Part shown: piece after piece, positions 35,803 through 46,176 of the stretch
Layout: the number at the start of each line of letters is the position of its first letter
How positions within the stretch are numbered: the stretch's first letter is position 1
Assembly (NCBI GenBank): GCA_903902915.1
Contig: CAIUWR010000021.1
Span: 1 to 62,849 of the forward strand
Source: an uncultured Hyphomicrobiales bacterium
Lineage (GTDB): Bacteria > Pseudomonadota > Alphaproteobacteria > Rhizobiales > Beijerinckiaceae
DNA: 62,849 bases
Reading direction: 5' to 3'
The notes under the pieces: generated by a model
What the model was told of the DNA's origin: nothing
What the model saw: only the letters and a program-made list of their open reading frames with translations
Database searches by the model: none
Translations under genes and position numbers: made by a program

Positions 35803-36798
35803 ATGTCAGCATCGCAGGCGCGGCGCCTGAGCGTCAACGTGGAACGGTTTGATCTGGCCGCCCCCTTCGTCATCTCGCGCGGCGGCAGGTGCGTGGCCGA
35901 CGTGGTGAGCGCGACGCTGGAGGAAGGGCTGTTTCGCGGGCGGGGCGAATGCGCGCCCTATGGCCGCTTCGGCGAGAGCGTGGCGGGCGTCGTGGCCGCC
36001 ATCGAGGGACTGCGCGGGGCCATGGAGGCGGGCGTGGAGCGCGCGGCGCTGCAAAGCCTGCTGCCCGTCGGCGCCGCCCGCAACGCGCTCGATTGCGCCT
36101 TATGGGATCTGGACGCAAAGCGCCTTGGCCTGCGCGCTTATGAGATGGCGGGGCTGCATCGCATGGCGCCTGTGGTCACCGCCTTCACCATTTCGCTCGG
36201 CCCCCCGCAAGCCATGGCCGCACAGGCTGCGCTTCATGCGGACAAGCCGCTGTTGAAGCTGAAGCTCGGCGGCGTCGGCGACGAGGCGCGGCTGGCGGCC
36301 GTGCGCGCCGCAGCGCCCCGGTGCGACCTCATCGTGGACGCCAACGAGGCCTGGCGGCCTGACGACCTGCCCCGCCTTTTCGCAGCCTGCGAGGCAGCCG
36401 GGGTGCTGCTGATCGAACAGCCCCTGCCAGAGGGACGCGACGCGGCCCTGATCCAGCGGCCGCGCACCATTCCCGTCTGCGCCGACGAAAGCATCCACGA
36501 CCGGGCGGGCCTTTCGGCGCTGCGCGACCGCTACGACCTCATCAACATCAAACTCGACAAGACCGGCGGGTTGACGGAGGCCCTGCTGCTGGCCGACGAG
36601 GCCCAGCGCCTCGGCTTCGGCCTCTTTCTGGGCTGCATGGTCGGAACGTCGCTGGCCATGGCTCCAGCATTGCTGCTCGCGCCCCGCTGCCGCTTCGTCG
36701 ATCTCGACGGGCCTTTGCTGCTGGCCCGTGACCGCAGCCCGCGCCTCGTCTATGACGATTGCGTCATCCAGCCGCCAGGCCCGGACGTGTGGGGGTGA
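35803..36798 (+). CDS. dgcA: N-acetyl-D-Glu racemase / L-Ala-D/L-Glu epimerase
   Basis: A 331-residue enolase-superfamily enzyme of the muconate-lactonising subgroup. The catalytic Lys pair is K152-L-K154 in LLKLKLGG and K250 in INIKLDKTGG. The magnesium ligands are Asp179 (VDANEAW), Glu205 (IEQPLPEG) and Asp228 (CADESIHD). The family racemises N-acetyl-glutamate or epimerises cell-wall dipeptides; the two roles cannot be separated here. It is divergent from mlaE, with 128 bp between the starts. Confidence 0.85.
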   Translation: MSASQARRLSVNVERFDLAAPFVISRGGRCVADVVSATLEEGLFRGRGECAPYGRFGESVAGVVAAIEGLRGAMEAGVERAALQSLLPVGAARNALDCALWDLDAKRLGLRAYEMAGLHRMAPVVTAFTISLGPPQAMAAQAALHADKPLLKLKLGGVGDEARLAAVRAAAPRCDLIVDANEAWRPDDLPRLFAACEAAGVLLIEQPLPEGRDAALIQRPRTIPVCADESIHDRAGLSALRDRYDLINIKLDKTGGLTEALLLADEAQRLGFGLFLGCMVGTSLAMAPALLLAPRCRFVDLDGPLLLARDRSPRLVYDDCVIQPPGPDVWG

Positions 36799-36916
36799 AA
36801 CTTCCGCAAAAACACCGGTGGGCGACGCCAGGAGGACGCTTGCGTCACGGGCGGCCGTGCTGTTTTGCTGAGCCGTCGGGTCCGTTCAAGGTCGCCGACC
36901 CGTTCAGGAGCCAGCC

Positions 36917-37546
36917 GTGACCGCAATACCGCCCATGATCCGCCGCCGCCTTCGCGCGGGCGCGGGCCTGCGCATGCAGGTGTGGGCGCTGGCCATGGCG
37001 CTCGTCCTGCCCTTGGCGGGCTGCGCCAGCGGCCCTGACGCGACCTTCGACCTTTCCGCAGCCCTCTTCGGCAAGCCGGTACGCGCTTTGCGTGGGCCGC
37101 TGGCGATCAACGAGCCCGTCGCGACGTCGCCCGCCGATTCCGACCGCATCGTCGTGCGCCCGACCCCCGATACGCTCGCCGCCATCAAAGGCGCCCAATG
37201 GGCTGAACCGTTGCCGCACCTCGTTCAAACGCGGCTTTTGCAAAGTTTCGAGAATGCGCGGCTACAGCGTTCCGTCAGCCGCCCGGATGGGCGTGTGGCG
37301 GCGCACTATTCGCTCAACACGGAAATTCGCCGCTTCGATCTCGATCTCAGCCGGGGCGAGGCTGTGGTGGAAATTTCCGCCCGTCTGGTGGAGGAGGGCG
37401 CGGGACGAATCGCCGCCGCGAAAATCTTCAGCGCGCGATTGCAGGCTGCGGGCGAAGATGGCGCCTCCGCAGCCCTCGCGCTTGACGCCGCGCTCGCGGA
37501 CGTCATGGGCCAGATCGTCCTATGGACCGCAGGGCGAGCTTCCTGA
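36917..37546 (+). CDS. ABC-transport auxiliary lipoprotein (PqiC-like)
   Basis: A 209-residue lipoprotein. The lipobox is LPLAGCAS with Cys38. The domain after it (about 60-200) has PLAINEPVATSPADSDRIVVRP and YSLNTEIRRFDLDL, typical of the ABC-type transport auxiliary lipoprotein family that works with MCE transporters (PqiC). In related genomes this gene follows mlaEFD; here it lies on the other strand beyond dgcA, 118 bp after it. Confidence 0.8.
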   Translation: MTAIPPMIRRRLRAGAGLRMQVWALAMALVLPLAGCASGPDATFDLSAALFGKPVRALRGPLAINEPVATSPADSDRIVVRPTPDTLAAIKGAQWAEPLPHLVQTRLLQSFENARLQRSVSRPDGRVAAHYSLNTEIRRFDLDLSRGEAVVEISARLVEEGAGRIAAAKIFSARLQAAGEDGASAALALDAALADVMGQIVLWTAGRAS

Positions 37547-37557
37547 AAGCCGTCGCC

Positions 37558-39579
37558 TTACGCCCCGCGCGCGTCAACCAGCGCGGCGCTGACCGCTCGA
37601 AACACGCCATCCCAGTTTCCATGCGACCCCTGCCTGAACAAACGCATGGACGGATACCAGGGGCTGTCCTCCCGATCCAGCAGCCACCGCCAGTCGGGCA
37701 GATAAGGCAACATGAGAAACGTCGTCTTGTTCAATGCGCCAGCCATGTGAACGGTCGTATTGTCTATTGATAAAACGACGTCACACGCATCCACAAGCGC
37801 GGCAAAACCATCCATGTCGGCAAAGTTGTCGATTTCGGGGATGCTGACGATCTCTATTCCCACGGCGTCCTTCAACGCGGCGATCTCGCCGGAGACGTCG
37901 CCATATTGAAGGCTCACAAAGACATAGCCCTCGGGATCAAGGACGTCGAAAAGCTTCGCCAGATCGACGCTTCTTTTGTCTCCGGTCATGCCAGCCTTGC
38001 TTCGCCAGCTCAGACCGCAAACCTTCTTCGCCCCATTCCCGGAGAGCTTGCTGCGTAACGCGCTCACACGGTCCGGCGCCGCCGCGAGATAAGGCGTCTG
38101 CGCCGGGATCGTTGGCGCGTCCGTTTTGAAGGCGAGCGGAAGGCTCATCAACGGACAATGAAAATCAAATGCAGGCGGGATCTCACTGATCAAGCAAACA
38201 TGAACGCCGCCGCCCAGGCTCTGCATCAAGAGCGACAGTTTTTCCGGGACGGCGAAGATCACCTTCGCTCCTTCTGCGGCCAGCAGCTTGACGTAACGGC
38301 AAAACTGAATGACGTCGCCGACGCCTTGTTCTTCGTGGACCAGAATTGTGCGGCCCCGCAGGCTCGTCTGTCCCAGCCAAAGCGGTTTATCGAAGTCCCG
38401 ATTTCCAACAGGCTCCTTCGTTTTTTTCCGCCACTCGTAAAATTCAAGACCATCTTTGAAGTTGCCGAACAACAGCAACAAGTGGCTCATGTTGTTATAA
38501 ATGAGCGCCGCGTTCGGATCGCGGGACGCAGCCTCAAAGTATCCAGCGATGGCGTCATCGAACCGCTTCAACTCGATGAGCGCGCTTCCACGATTGACAT
38601 GCGCGTCAGTGGAGTGAGGGTTGATCAGGATCGCTTGCTCGTAGCTCTCCAATGCGTCTTCAAATCGCAGGAGCTCCTGCAGCGTGTTGCCCCGATAGAC
38701 TTGCGCGTCGAAATAATCAGGCTTGACCGCAAGCGCCTGATCGAAGCACGCCAATGCGTCGTCAAATCGTTTCAGGGTGTAGAATACCGATCCGCGATTA
38801 TAATGAGCTTCGGGAAAATCGGGTTTGAGCGCAAGGGCCTTGTCATAATTCGCCAGCGCCTCGTCAAGCCGTTGCAAGGCCTCGAGCGCACAACCTCGAT
38901 TGTAATATGCGTCTTCATGAAACGGATTTATCGCGATGGCTTTGTCAAAACTGGCGACAGCCTCCGGGGTTCTATTCAACTTTGCGAATATGACGCCGCG
39001 GGAATAGTAAGCGTCAGCGCTGTCTTCGTTTGTCCTGATGGCGTTATTGAAACTTTCAACGGCTTCCTCAAGCCTGTTCAGCTTGAAAAGCGCGAACCCG
39101 CGATTCAAATGGGCCTTCGTATGCCCAGGGCTAAGATGGATCGCCCTATCGTAACTCAAGATCGCATCGTCAAATTTATCGCCCGATATGAGCGCAACGC
39201 CGCGATTGAAATGTGCGTTCGAAAATCTGGGGTCAATCGAAATCGCTTTGTCGTAGTTGCTGATCGCCTCGTCAATTCGACCCAGCTTCTGAAGCGTCAA
39301 TCCATAATCACAGTAGACTGGCGCATAGTCGGCTTTGACGTTGATCGCGTTCAAAAAGCGCTTTTCAGCCTCTTGAAGGTCGCCTTTTTGAAAATGCACC
39401 ATTGCGGACATGCGCAGCGCGTCAAAGTGTTTGGGGTTTGTTTTCAGAATTTCATCATACAAAACGAGCGCGTCCTGCAGGCCGCCGCGCTGGTGAAGCT
39501 GCATCGCCTTGTCCAAGGCTCCCGCACTCATCGAGCGCGATGACTGTTTCGAAGGAACGCCATATCCCTTGCGCCGCAT
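37558..39579 (-). CDS. TPR protein with glycosyltransferase-like C-terminus
   Basis: A 673-residue protein. About ten 34-residue tetratricopeptide repeats run from residue 25 to 410 (AISIDPRFSNAHFNRGVAL, ALALKPDFPEAHYNRGSVF and so on). The C-terminal part (about 425-665) resembles a GT-B/ADP-heptose transferase-like fold, with GRTILVHEEQGVGDVIQFCRY and DVVLSIDNTTVHMAGAL. Such proteins may glycosylate surface structures or act as scaffolds. The ATG at 39579 has GGAG eight bases upstream. Local GC content is visibly lower than in neighbouring genes, a hint of transfer. Confidence 0.8.
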   Translation of the reverse strand: MRRKGYGVPSKQSSRSMSAGALDKAMQLHQRGGLQDALVLYDEILKTNPKHFDALRMSAMVHFQKGDLQEAEKRFLNAINVKADYAPVYCDYGLTLQKLGRIDEAISNYDKAISIDPRFSNAHFNRGVALISGDKFDDAILSYDRAIHLSPGHTKAHLNRGFALFKLNRLEEAVESFNNAIRTNEDSADAYYSRGVIFAKLNRTPEAVASFDKAIAINPFHEDAYYNRGCALEALQRLDEALANYDKALALKPDFPEAHYNRGSVFYTLKRFDDALACFDQALAVKPDYFDAQVYRGNTLQELLRFEDALESYEQAILINPHSTDAHVNRGSALIELKRFDDAIAGYFEAASRDPNAALIYNNMSHLLLLFGNFKDGLEFYEWRKKTKEPVGNRDFDKPLWLGQTSLRGRTILVHEEQGVGDVIQFCRYVKLLAAEGAKVIFAVPEKLSLLMQSLGGGVHVCLISEIPPAFDFHCPLMSLPLAFKTDAPTIPAQTPYLAAAPDRVSALRSKLSGNGAKKVCGLSWRSKAGMTGDKRSVDLAKLFDVLDPEGYVFVSLQYGDVSGEIAALKDAVGIEIVSIPEIDNFADMDGFAALVDACDVVLSIDNTTVHMAGALNKTTFLMLPYLPDWRWLLDREDSPWYPSMRLFRQGSHGNWDGVFRAVSAALVDARGA

Positions 39580-39681
39580 CTTGAAGGCTCCTGAATAACG
39601 CCGCCTGCACCCTGCAAAAGAGCCCACGCCTCCCTTTCGGGGCGGTCACACCCTGACGGCAGCATTGGCGCGTGTTTGTTA

Positions 39682-39699
39682 AATATCTTTTAAGATATT
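39682..39699. repeat. AT-rich palindrome upstream of TPR gene
   Basis: AATATCTT-TT-AAGATATT, 8-bp arms, in an AT-rich island 103 bp upstream of the TPR gene start. It could be an operator or promoter-opening element; unproven. Confidence 0.5.
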
Positions 39700-39775
39700 G
39701 TTTTTCTTGTTTTTTCAAAATCTGAGCACCTTGGGAAATGCGCGTGGCGCTGCGCTTGTCGCCCCCATCTGACAA

Positions 39776-39806
39776 CAAAAAGGGCGCGGTCCGAAAACCG
39801 CGCCCT
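39776..39806 (-). terminator. Terminator of the giant polar protein gene
   Basis: AGGGCGCGGT (39806-39797 on the minus strand) pairs with ACCGCGCCCT (39790-39781) across a six-base loop, followed by TTTTTG. It lies 26 bp after the stop at 39832. Confidence 0.9.
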
Positions 39807-39831
39807 GTTTCGTTTTAACGCGCGCCGCGCG

Positions 39832-42800
39832 CTATTCGATGCGACCGGCGGCATGCGCCAGCATCGTATAGACCTTGCCCTGATCTGAGATCAGATAGCT
39901 GCGGCCCAGGCTCCCGTCGCGGTCATCGCGCGCCACGTCGGTGAGCACCCGCTCGAACTCCTGCGTGTAGCGATCCACAGTCTCGCGGAAGTCGGCATCG
40001 GCCGCATAGCGGCGACGGATTTCCTCGAAGGTCTGCTGACCCTGCCCCTTGTAGATGCGGCGCGAGAATGGACGACGCTCATTGCGATAGTAGCGATCCC
40101 ATGCGTCGACCACGGCCGCATGATCGACCATGCGGGAGATCTCGTGGGAAATCGTATCGAGCGACTGAACGCCGCGCGCTTGCGGCTTGATGGGCGAACC
40201 ATTGGACAAGGAGCCGGGCGAGGTCTCGCCTTCATCCTTGGAGGCGCGCGCAAGAAGGTCGCTGAGCCAGCCCGGTCCACGATCCGGCGTCGTCGGCCGG
40301 GCGACTGGCGCGGGCGCGCGCGGACGCGAAAGCTCGTCAGACGCCACTGGAGCGACCGCAGGGATGGGCAATTCCGCACGCGGCATGCTGCGCGGCTTCT
40401 CGATCGAGCGCGGCGCCTCGACGCGCGGCGGCTCCATGCGTTGAGCCTCCATCCGCGACTGGGGCGCGGCGTTGGGCTCGACGAGGTCGAGGTTGCGGCC
40501 GGAGCGCTGCACGAGTTCGCTCAGATCGCTCAACGCCTTGATCTGCTCGGCGACGACGCGGCGCATGGCGGAGGCCTGTTCGGCCGTCTCGCGCGGCAGG
40601 TCAGCCGCGCCGCGTTGCACTTCCTCACGGGCGAGGTTGATTTCGCGATGGATTTCCTGAGCGACGCCGCGCATCTCGGTCGCCGAGGAACGGAAGCGTT
40701 CCAGCGCCTGGCCGAAGAGTTGATTCACCTCGGCGTGGGCCACCTGATAGGCCTCGCGCATGGAGGCGACCGTCAGCTCACGCTCCTTGGAGGTTTCGTC
40801 GCGAACAAGGGCGAACTGCTCCGCAAGAGTCTCCACCACATCTTCGCTGGAGCGCGAGAGCACGGCGCCGATGTCGCGCGCCCGGCGCTCGGCGTCATGC
40901 AAGGAGCCCTCGATCAGACCGTTGAAGGACTTCATGACGCTGTCGATGTCGTTGGTCTTCTGGTCGAGCTTCGAGAGCAGTTCATACATCGCGATGCGAC
41001 GCGCCTCGAGGCTCTCCTCGAGATCCCGCTGCGTGCGGTTGAGGTCGGCCAGCGTTTGCCCCAGATCGGCGGTGTGGCCGCGCATCTGGTCGCCCAGCTG
41101 GTCGATGCCGGTGACGGTGTTCGAGGCGGTGTGGTTGAGCGTGTTGATCTGGAAGGAGACCGAACCCAGCGCCGTCTGCAGCCGCATCACGCTTTCGCTG
41201 AGCGAGCCATCAATATTGCTGAGATTCTGATCGGTGACGCTGATCAGGCTGTGCAGGGTCTCGCCCGTCGTCTCAAGCTTCGACAGGGTGGACGAGAACT
41301 CCGTTTCAAGCTGCGCGCCCAGCGTCATCAGGCTGTGCGCCGAGTTCGACGCGCTCTGCTCGATGGCTTCACGCAAGGTATGAGACGTCGCCTCCGCAAC
41401 CTCCAGCAGACCATTTGTCGTCGCCGATATGGCGTTGGTGAACTGGTGCTGCTTCTCGCTGAGATGGCCGACGATCGCGCTGGCGCGGCTCTCGATCGTG
41501 TTGGTGACGATTTCGCCAAGCTTGGCGACCTCGCTGGACAATTCCGCGCCCGTCGTCGAAACGCTGGCGAGCGTATCGGTCATGTTGCGCGCCGTATTGT
41601 CGAGAAGCGCATGCAGCTCGCCGGCCCTTGCGCCCATATTGTCGTTGACGAGGCGGCTGGCGCTGTCCAGCGTCTCGTGAATGATGCGCGCATGTTCGCT
41701 GATGGCGTCGGAGATTTTCGCCGTGCGGTCTTCCAGCGAACCCGCGCCGGAGTCGATGGCCTTCTGAAGCTCGGCGATCCGGGTGGTGAGGGAATTGTTC
41801 AGACCCGCGATATTGGTGGCGAGCACTTCTTCCAGCGCCGAAGGATCGAGCATCCCCTTCACTTCCTGCAAGCCATTGCCAAGGCTGCGGGCGATTTCCA
41901 GCGCATTGGTGGCGAGCGATTCGGAGAAGGTCTTCGAGCGGGCGTCGAGGCCGGTCTCGATCCGCTGGACGAGCGTCTCGAGCGAGGTGGTGACGTCTTG
42001 CGTCCGCGCACCGGTGCGGTGCTCGAAGTCGCCGATCTGCTTGTCGAGGCCCGTTTCGATCCGTTGCACAAGCGTCTCAAGCGAAGTCGAGACATCCTGC
42101 GTGCGCACGGCGGTGCGGTGCTCGAAGTCGCCGATCTGCTTGTCGAGACCCGTCTCGATCCGCTCCACGAGCGTCTCGAGCGAGGTCGAGACGTCCTGGG
42201 TGCGCATGGCGGCGCGGCGCTCGAACTCGTCGACCTGCTTGTCGAAGACGGCTGAGGCCTCGCGGGTGCGGGCGCCCAGCTTTTCGTTGAAGGCGTCGCC
42301 ATGGGTCGTGAAGGTGACCTCGAGCGCGGCGAGCTTGTCGTTGACGTCGCCGTTGAAGCGTTCCGATTGTGCGGCGATCTGATCGGCGAGCACATCCCCG
42401 AGCGAGACGACGCCGGTCTTGAAATCGACGAAGCGGGCGGAAAGGCTTTCGGCCACGCGTTCGGAATGGACCGCCATCGCCGAGATGACTTCGTTGGTGG
42501 CGTCGGCGAAGTTCACGCCGGCGGCGTTGGAGTGTTCGCCGAGCGCTTCGCGCAGGAATTGACGATGGGCTTCGAATTGGCTGCTCATCTCATGATGGGC
42601 GGCTTCGATATCCTGGCGCGTGGCGGCGACATGCCCCGACAGTTCGCTGGTGACGCGGGTGCTGATCTCAAGCAGATCCTGTCCCGTGCCGGTCAGGGTG
42701 AAGCGCGCCAGTTCAGCCTGCGCGTCGATGAGTCTGGCGATTTGCTCGCCGGACTCGATCAGCTCGCGACCGCTCGACTGGATGGTCGCATGCACAGCGT

Positions 42801-45426
42801 CGATGCGCGCGCCGATCACCGCAGCGACTTCGTCGCCGGCCTCGATGAAGCCGCCGCGAGAATCCTGGAGGGCTTCGCGAACCGCCGCGACCGTCTCCAG
42901 CAAGGAAGCGAGGAGCATTTCGCCGGAGTTCGTCAGCTGGGACTGCTGTTCCATGAGGGCCGCGCGCGACGCCTCGGTGCGGTCGTTGATCGACTCGGTG
43001 ATCTGCTGTCCGGCTTCGGAGACGATATTTTGCGACGACAGAAGCGTTTCGCGCAGGCTCTCGACGCGCTCGGTGAAGGTCCGCGCCGTGTCGTCGCTCA
43101 CCTCCGTGATCGACTGCCGCGAGCTCTCGAAGACCGAACAGACTTCGTTCGCCTTTTCCGCGAAGGATGCGGCGAGCTGGTCGCTCGTTTCGATGATGGT
43201 CGCCTGCGAATTGTTCAGGATTTCACGCAAGGCGACGGTGCGGTGCGCGATGGCGGACTCCACCTGCGCGGCTGCGCCCAGCACATCGTCGCGCGCGGCG
43301 GTGACCGCCTTGGTCATCATCGCGGTCCTGGAGTCGATCTCGTTGATGAGGTCGGCGCCGGCGGAGGTGAGGGTCAGACGTGCGTCGCCCGCCGCATCGC
43401 TGATCGCCCTTGCGCGCTCCTCGAGCGAAGCATGCAGGGAGTCGTTCGCCGATGCGAAGGAGGCTTGCAGGGAATCGTTCGCCATCGTGAACGAGGACTG
43501 CAAGGAGTCGTTCGCGACCGCGAAGGTTGATTGCAGCGATTCCGTCGCCACGGCAAGATCGCCGGTGGTGGACTTGACGGTCTCGTGGAAGGCGCTGGCG
43601 CGCTCATCCAGCAGAGACGAGAGGTTGTTGCCGGTTTCCGCCAATTGGTCGCGCGAGGCGATGAAGATTTCTTCGGCCCGCTTGACGTTGTCGGACAGCG
43701 CGTTCTCGATTTCGGAGGTGGCGACGGCCAGATCCATGCGGGCGCGCTGGGTCAGCTCCTCAAGCTCGCGATTACGCTCGGCGATCAGGGTCTCGAGCTG
43801 CTTGTTTTGATCGCCCAACATCAGAGCGGATGATTCGAAGATCTCGGCGGCGCTGCCGGTGCGTTCCGCGAGCATGGCCGAAATGGCGTCGCTTGAGGCG
43901 GCCAATGTATTGGCGAGGTCGCCGCGCGCCCGACTGGTCAGCTCTTCCAGTTCGCGATTGCGCTCGGCCAGAAGTTCCTGAAGTTGCCTGTTGTGGTCGC
44001 TCAGGGCCTGGGTCGAGGCGCCGAAGATTTCAGCCGCGTTGCTGGTGCGCTCCGCGAGCATGGCGGAAATGCGCTCGCCCGATCCCGACAGCGTGTTGGA
44101 CAGCTCCTGGCCGTGAATGACGACCGACGTATGGATGTTCTCGCTGGTTTCGGCGAACCGCGCGATGAGGAGCTCCCCGCGCTCGGAGATGGTCTCCGCG
44201 ATGCGGTCGGTGGCCGAGTCGAGACGCTCGCCGACCATCCCGGTGCAAATGGCCAGCTGGGCCTCGACGGATTCCGCGCGGTCCGAGATCGTGGCGGCGA
44301 AAAGTTTCGTCGAATCGAAGAGACGCGTGGTCAGCGATTCGCCCGTATCCGTCAGTTTGTGGATGAAGCCGTCGCCATGAACGCTCAAGGTGCTCAGCAG
44401 GTCCTCGCCCGCGGCGCGCAACTGCTGCGAAATCTCTTCCGCATGGCCGCCCAGCAGAGCGTTGACATGAATTCCCGCCTCATTGACCTGTTCGGCGATG
44501 CGCGAACCGGCCTGCGCGACTTCCCGCGAAATCGTTTCCTGCGCGTTGGTGACGGCCTGACGCACCCGGTCGGCGTTGCCGACGATGGCTTCGCGCTCGG
44601 AGGACAGTTCTTCGATCAGCGCGCGCATGCGCCGCTCGTTCTCGGCATAGGAGCGTTCGAGGTTCGACACCTCGTTATGGACCATCAGCTCGAGTTCGCC
44701 AGCCCGCGCCAGCGCGCGCTCCACGCCATCGCCCATGGAGGCGATTTCACGGCGAATGGCCTGGGACAGGATCATCACCTGTTCGGTGGTGAAACTGTCG
44801 GGATCTGCGAGGCGAACCGCGACTTCGCCCATGGAGCGGGCGGTATGGCGCATTTCCTGAACGCGCTGCGTCAGGGTCGCGAAGATGAAAAAGAACGCGA
44901 CGGGGCCGAAGGCGGCGAGCGCCATGAGGGCCGTCTCAGCCTGACCGAAGCCCGCAGCTCTGGCGCCGCCCGCATAAACGCCCATGACGCCCAGCCAGCC
45001 TGCCGACAGGGCGGCGGCGACGTAGAGCGCGGTGCGGCTGGGGCGATATTGCAGCGCTTGCAGGATCTGGCCGACGGAGCGGCGATCATCATTGGCGGGC
45101 CGGACCGTGGGAGACACTGGCGGCAGGTCCGAATCGGCTCTGCGCCGTCCGAAATCGGCGCCGTTTTCCGGCGCGCGCCTCGTGAAGTCCTGCGGGTCGT
45201 CGATCTTGGGCAAACGCATGGCGTCCACCCTGCGTTGATCGGGGTCTGGGCGCGTATCGAGGGGGGCCAGGTTCAAGGCCTCCTCGATGGCTGACATGGT
45301 GGCGTCCGCGCTGTCCGTCTTCACGTCGGCAGCGATCATGGGATCGATTCGGGCCCGCAATGCGCGGATGCGATCTTCAACCTGGGTAGCCTCGGAATCC
45401 TCCGTGGCCTTGTGTTGTGTCGCCAT
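39832..45426 (-). CDS. Giant GPR/RgsE-like growth-pole protein
   Basis: An 1864-residue protein with two TM helices (about 133-153 and 164-186) and then about 1400 residues of Ala/Glu/Ser-rich amphipathic helix, the apolipoprotein-like type. This layout (soluble N-terminus, two TM, very long 11-residue-repeat helix, short conserved C-terminus with VVDAWDRYYRNERRPFSRRI) matches the Rhizobiales growth pole ring protein (GPR in Agrobacterium, RgsE in Sinorhizobium), which organises peptidoglycan insertion at the new pole. Three 33-residue repeats lie at about 1061-1160. ATG at 45426 has GAGG nine bases upstream; a GTG at 45441 is an alternative. Confidence 0.8.
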   Translation of the reverse strand: MATQHKATEDSEATQVEDRIRALRARIDPMIAADVKTDSADATMSAIEEALNLAPLDTRPDPDQRRVDAMRLPKIDDPQDFTRRAPENGADFGRRRADSDLPPVSPTVRPANDDRRSVGQILQALQYRPSRTALYVAAALSAGWLGVMGVYAGGARAAGFGQAETALMALAAFGPVAFFFIFATLTQRVQEMRHTARSMGEVAVRLADPDSFTTEQVMILSQAIRREIASMGDGVERALARAGELELMVHNEVSNLERSYAENERRMRALIEELSSEREAIVGNADRVRQAVTNAQETISREVAQAGSRIAEQVNEAGIHVNALLGGHAEEISQQLRAAGEDLLSTLSVHGDGFIHKLTDTGESLTTRLFDSTKLFAATISDRAESVEAQLAICTGMVGERLDSATDRIAETISERGELLIARFAETSENIHTSVVIHGQELSNTLSGSGERISAMLAERTSNAAEIFGASTQALSDHNRQLQELLAERNRELEELTSRARGDLANTLAASSDAISAMLAERTGSAAEIFESSALMLGDQNKQLETLIAERNRELEELTQRARMDLAVATSEIENALSDNVKRAEEIFIASRDQLAETGNNLSSLLDERASAFHETVKSTTGDLAVATESLQSTFAVANDSLQSSFTMANDSLQASFASANDSLHASLEERARAISDAAGDARLTLTSAGADLINEIDSRTAMMTKAVTAARDDVLGAAAQVESAIAHRTVALREILNNSQATIIETSDQLAASFAEKANEVCSVFESSRQSITEVSDDTARTFTERVESLRETLLSSQNIVSEAGQQITESINDRTEASRAALMEQQSQLTNSGEMLLASLLETVAAVREALQDSRGGFIEAGDEVAAVIGARIDAVHATIQSSGRELIESGEQIARLIDAQAELARFTLTGTGQDLLEISTRVTSELSGHVAATRQDIEAAHHEMSSQFEAHRQFLREALGEHSNAAGVNFADATNEVISAMAVHSERVAESLSARFVDFKTGVVSLGDVLADQIAAQSERFNGDVNDKLAALEVTFTTHGDAFNEKLGARTREASAVFDKQVDEFERRAAMRTQDVSTSLETLVERIETGLDKQIGDFEHRTAVRTQDVSTSLETLVQRIETGLDKQIGDFEHRTGARTQDVTTSLETLVQRIETGLDARSKTFSESLATNALEIARSLGNGLQEVKGMLDPSALEEVLATNIAGLNNSLTTRIAELQKAIDSGAGSLEDRTAKISDAISEHARIIHETLDSASRLVNDNMGARAGELHALLDNTARNMTDTLASVSTTGAELSSEVAKLGEIVTNTIESRASAIVGHLSEKQHQFTNAISATTNGLLEVAEATSHTLREAIEQSASNSAHSLMTLGAQLETEFSSTLSKLETTGETLHSLISVTDQNLSNIDGSLSESVMRLQTALGSVSFQINTLNHTASNTVTGIDQLGDQMRGHTADLGQTLADLNRTQRDLEESLEARRIAMYELLSKLDQKTNDIDSVMKSFNGLIEGSLHDAERRARDIGAVLSRSSEDVVETLAEQFALVRDETSKERELTVASMREAYQVAHAEVNQLFGQALERFRSSATEMRGVAQEIHREINLAREEVQRGAADLPRETAEQASAMRRVVAEQIKALSDLSELVQRSGRNLDLVEPNAAPQSRMEAQRMEPPRVEAPRSIEKPRSMPRAELPIPAVAPVASDELSRPRAPAPVARPTTPDRGPGWLSDLLARASKDEGETSPGSLSNGSPIKPQARGVQSLDTISHEISRMVDHAAVVDAWDRYYRNERRPFSRRIYKGQGQQTFEEIRRRYAADADFRETVDRYTQEFERVLTDVARDDRDGSLGRSYLISDQGKVYTMLAHAAGRIE
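41945..42243 (-). repeat. Three 99-bp tandem coding repeats
   Basis: Three near-identical 99-bp units encode QIGDFEHRTAVRTQDVSTSL-type blocks of 33 residues ending RIETGLDK, which equals three 11-residue helical repeats. They lie within the giant polar protein gene and could change number by recombination. Confidence 0.8.
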
Positions 45427-46166
<740 letters not shown>

Positions 46167-46176
46167 GGAGACGGGG

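Noticed and set aside
38158-39543. A 461-residue plus-strand frame opposite the TPR gene
   Set aside because: The frame mirrors the TPR repeats and has no ribosome site or recognised domain.
40120-42255. A 711-residue open frame on the plus strand, opposite the giant polar protein
   Set aside because: It is antisense to a well supported gene, rich in Arg and His, has no family motifs, and arises from codon bias of the repeat helix.
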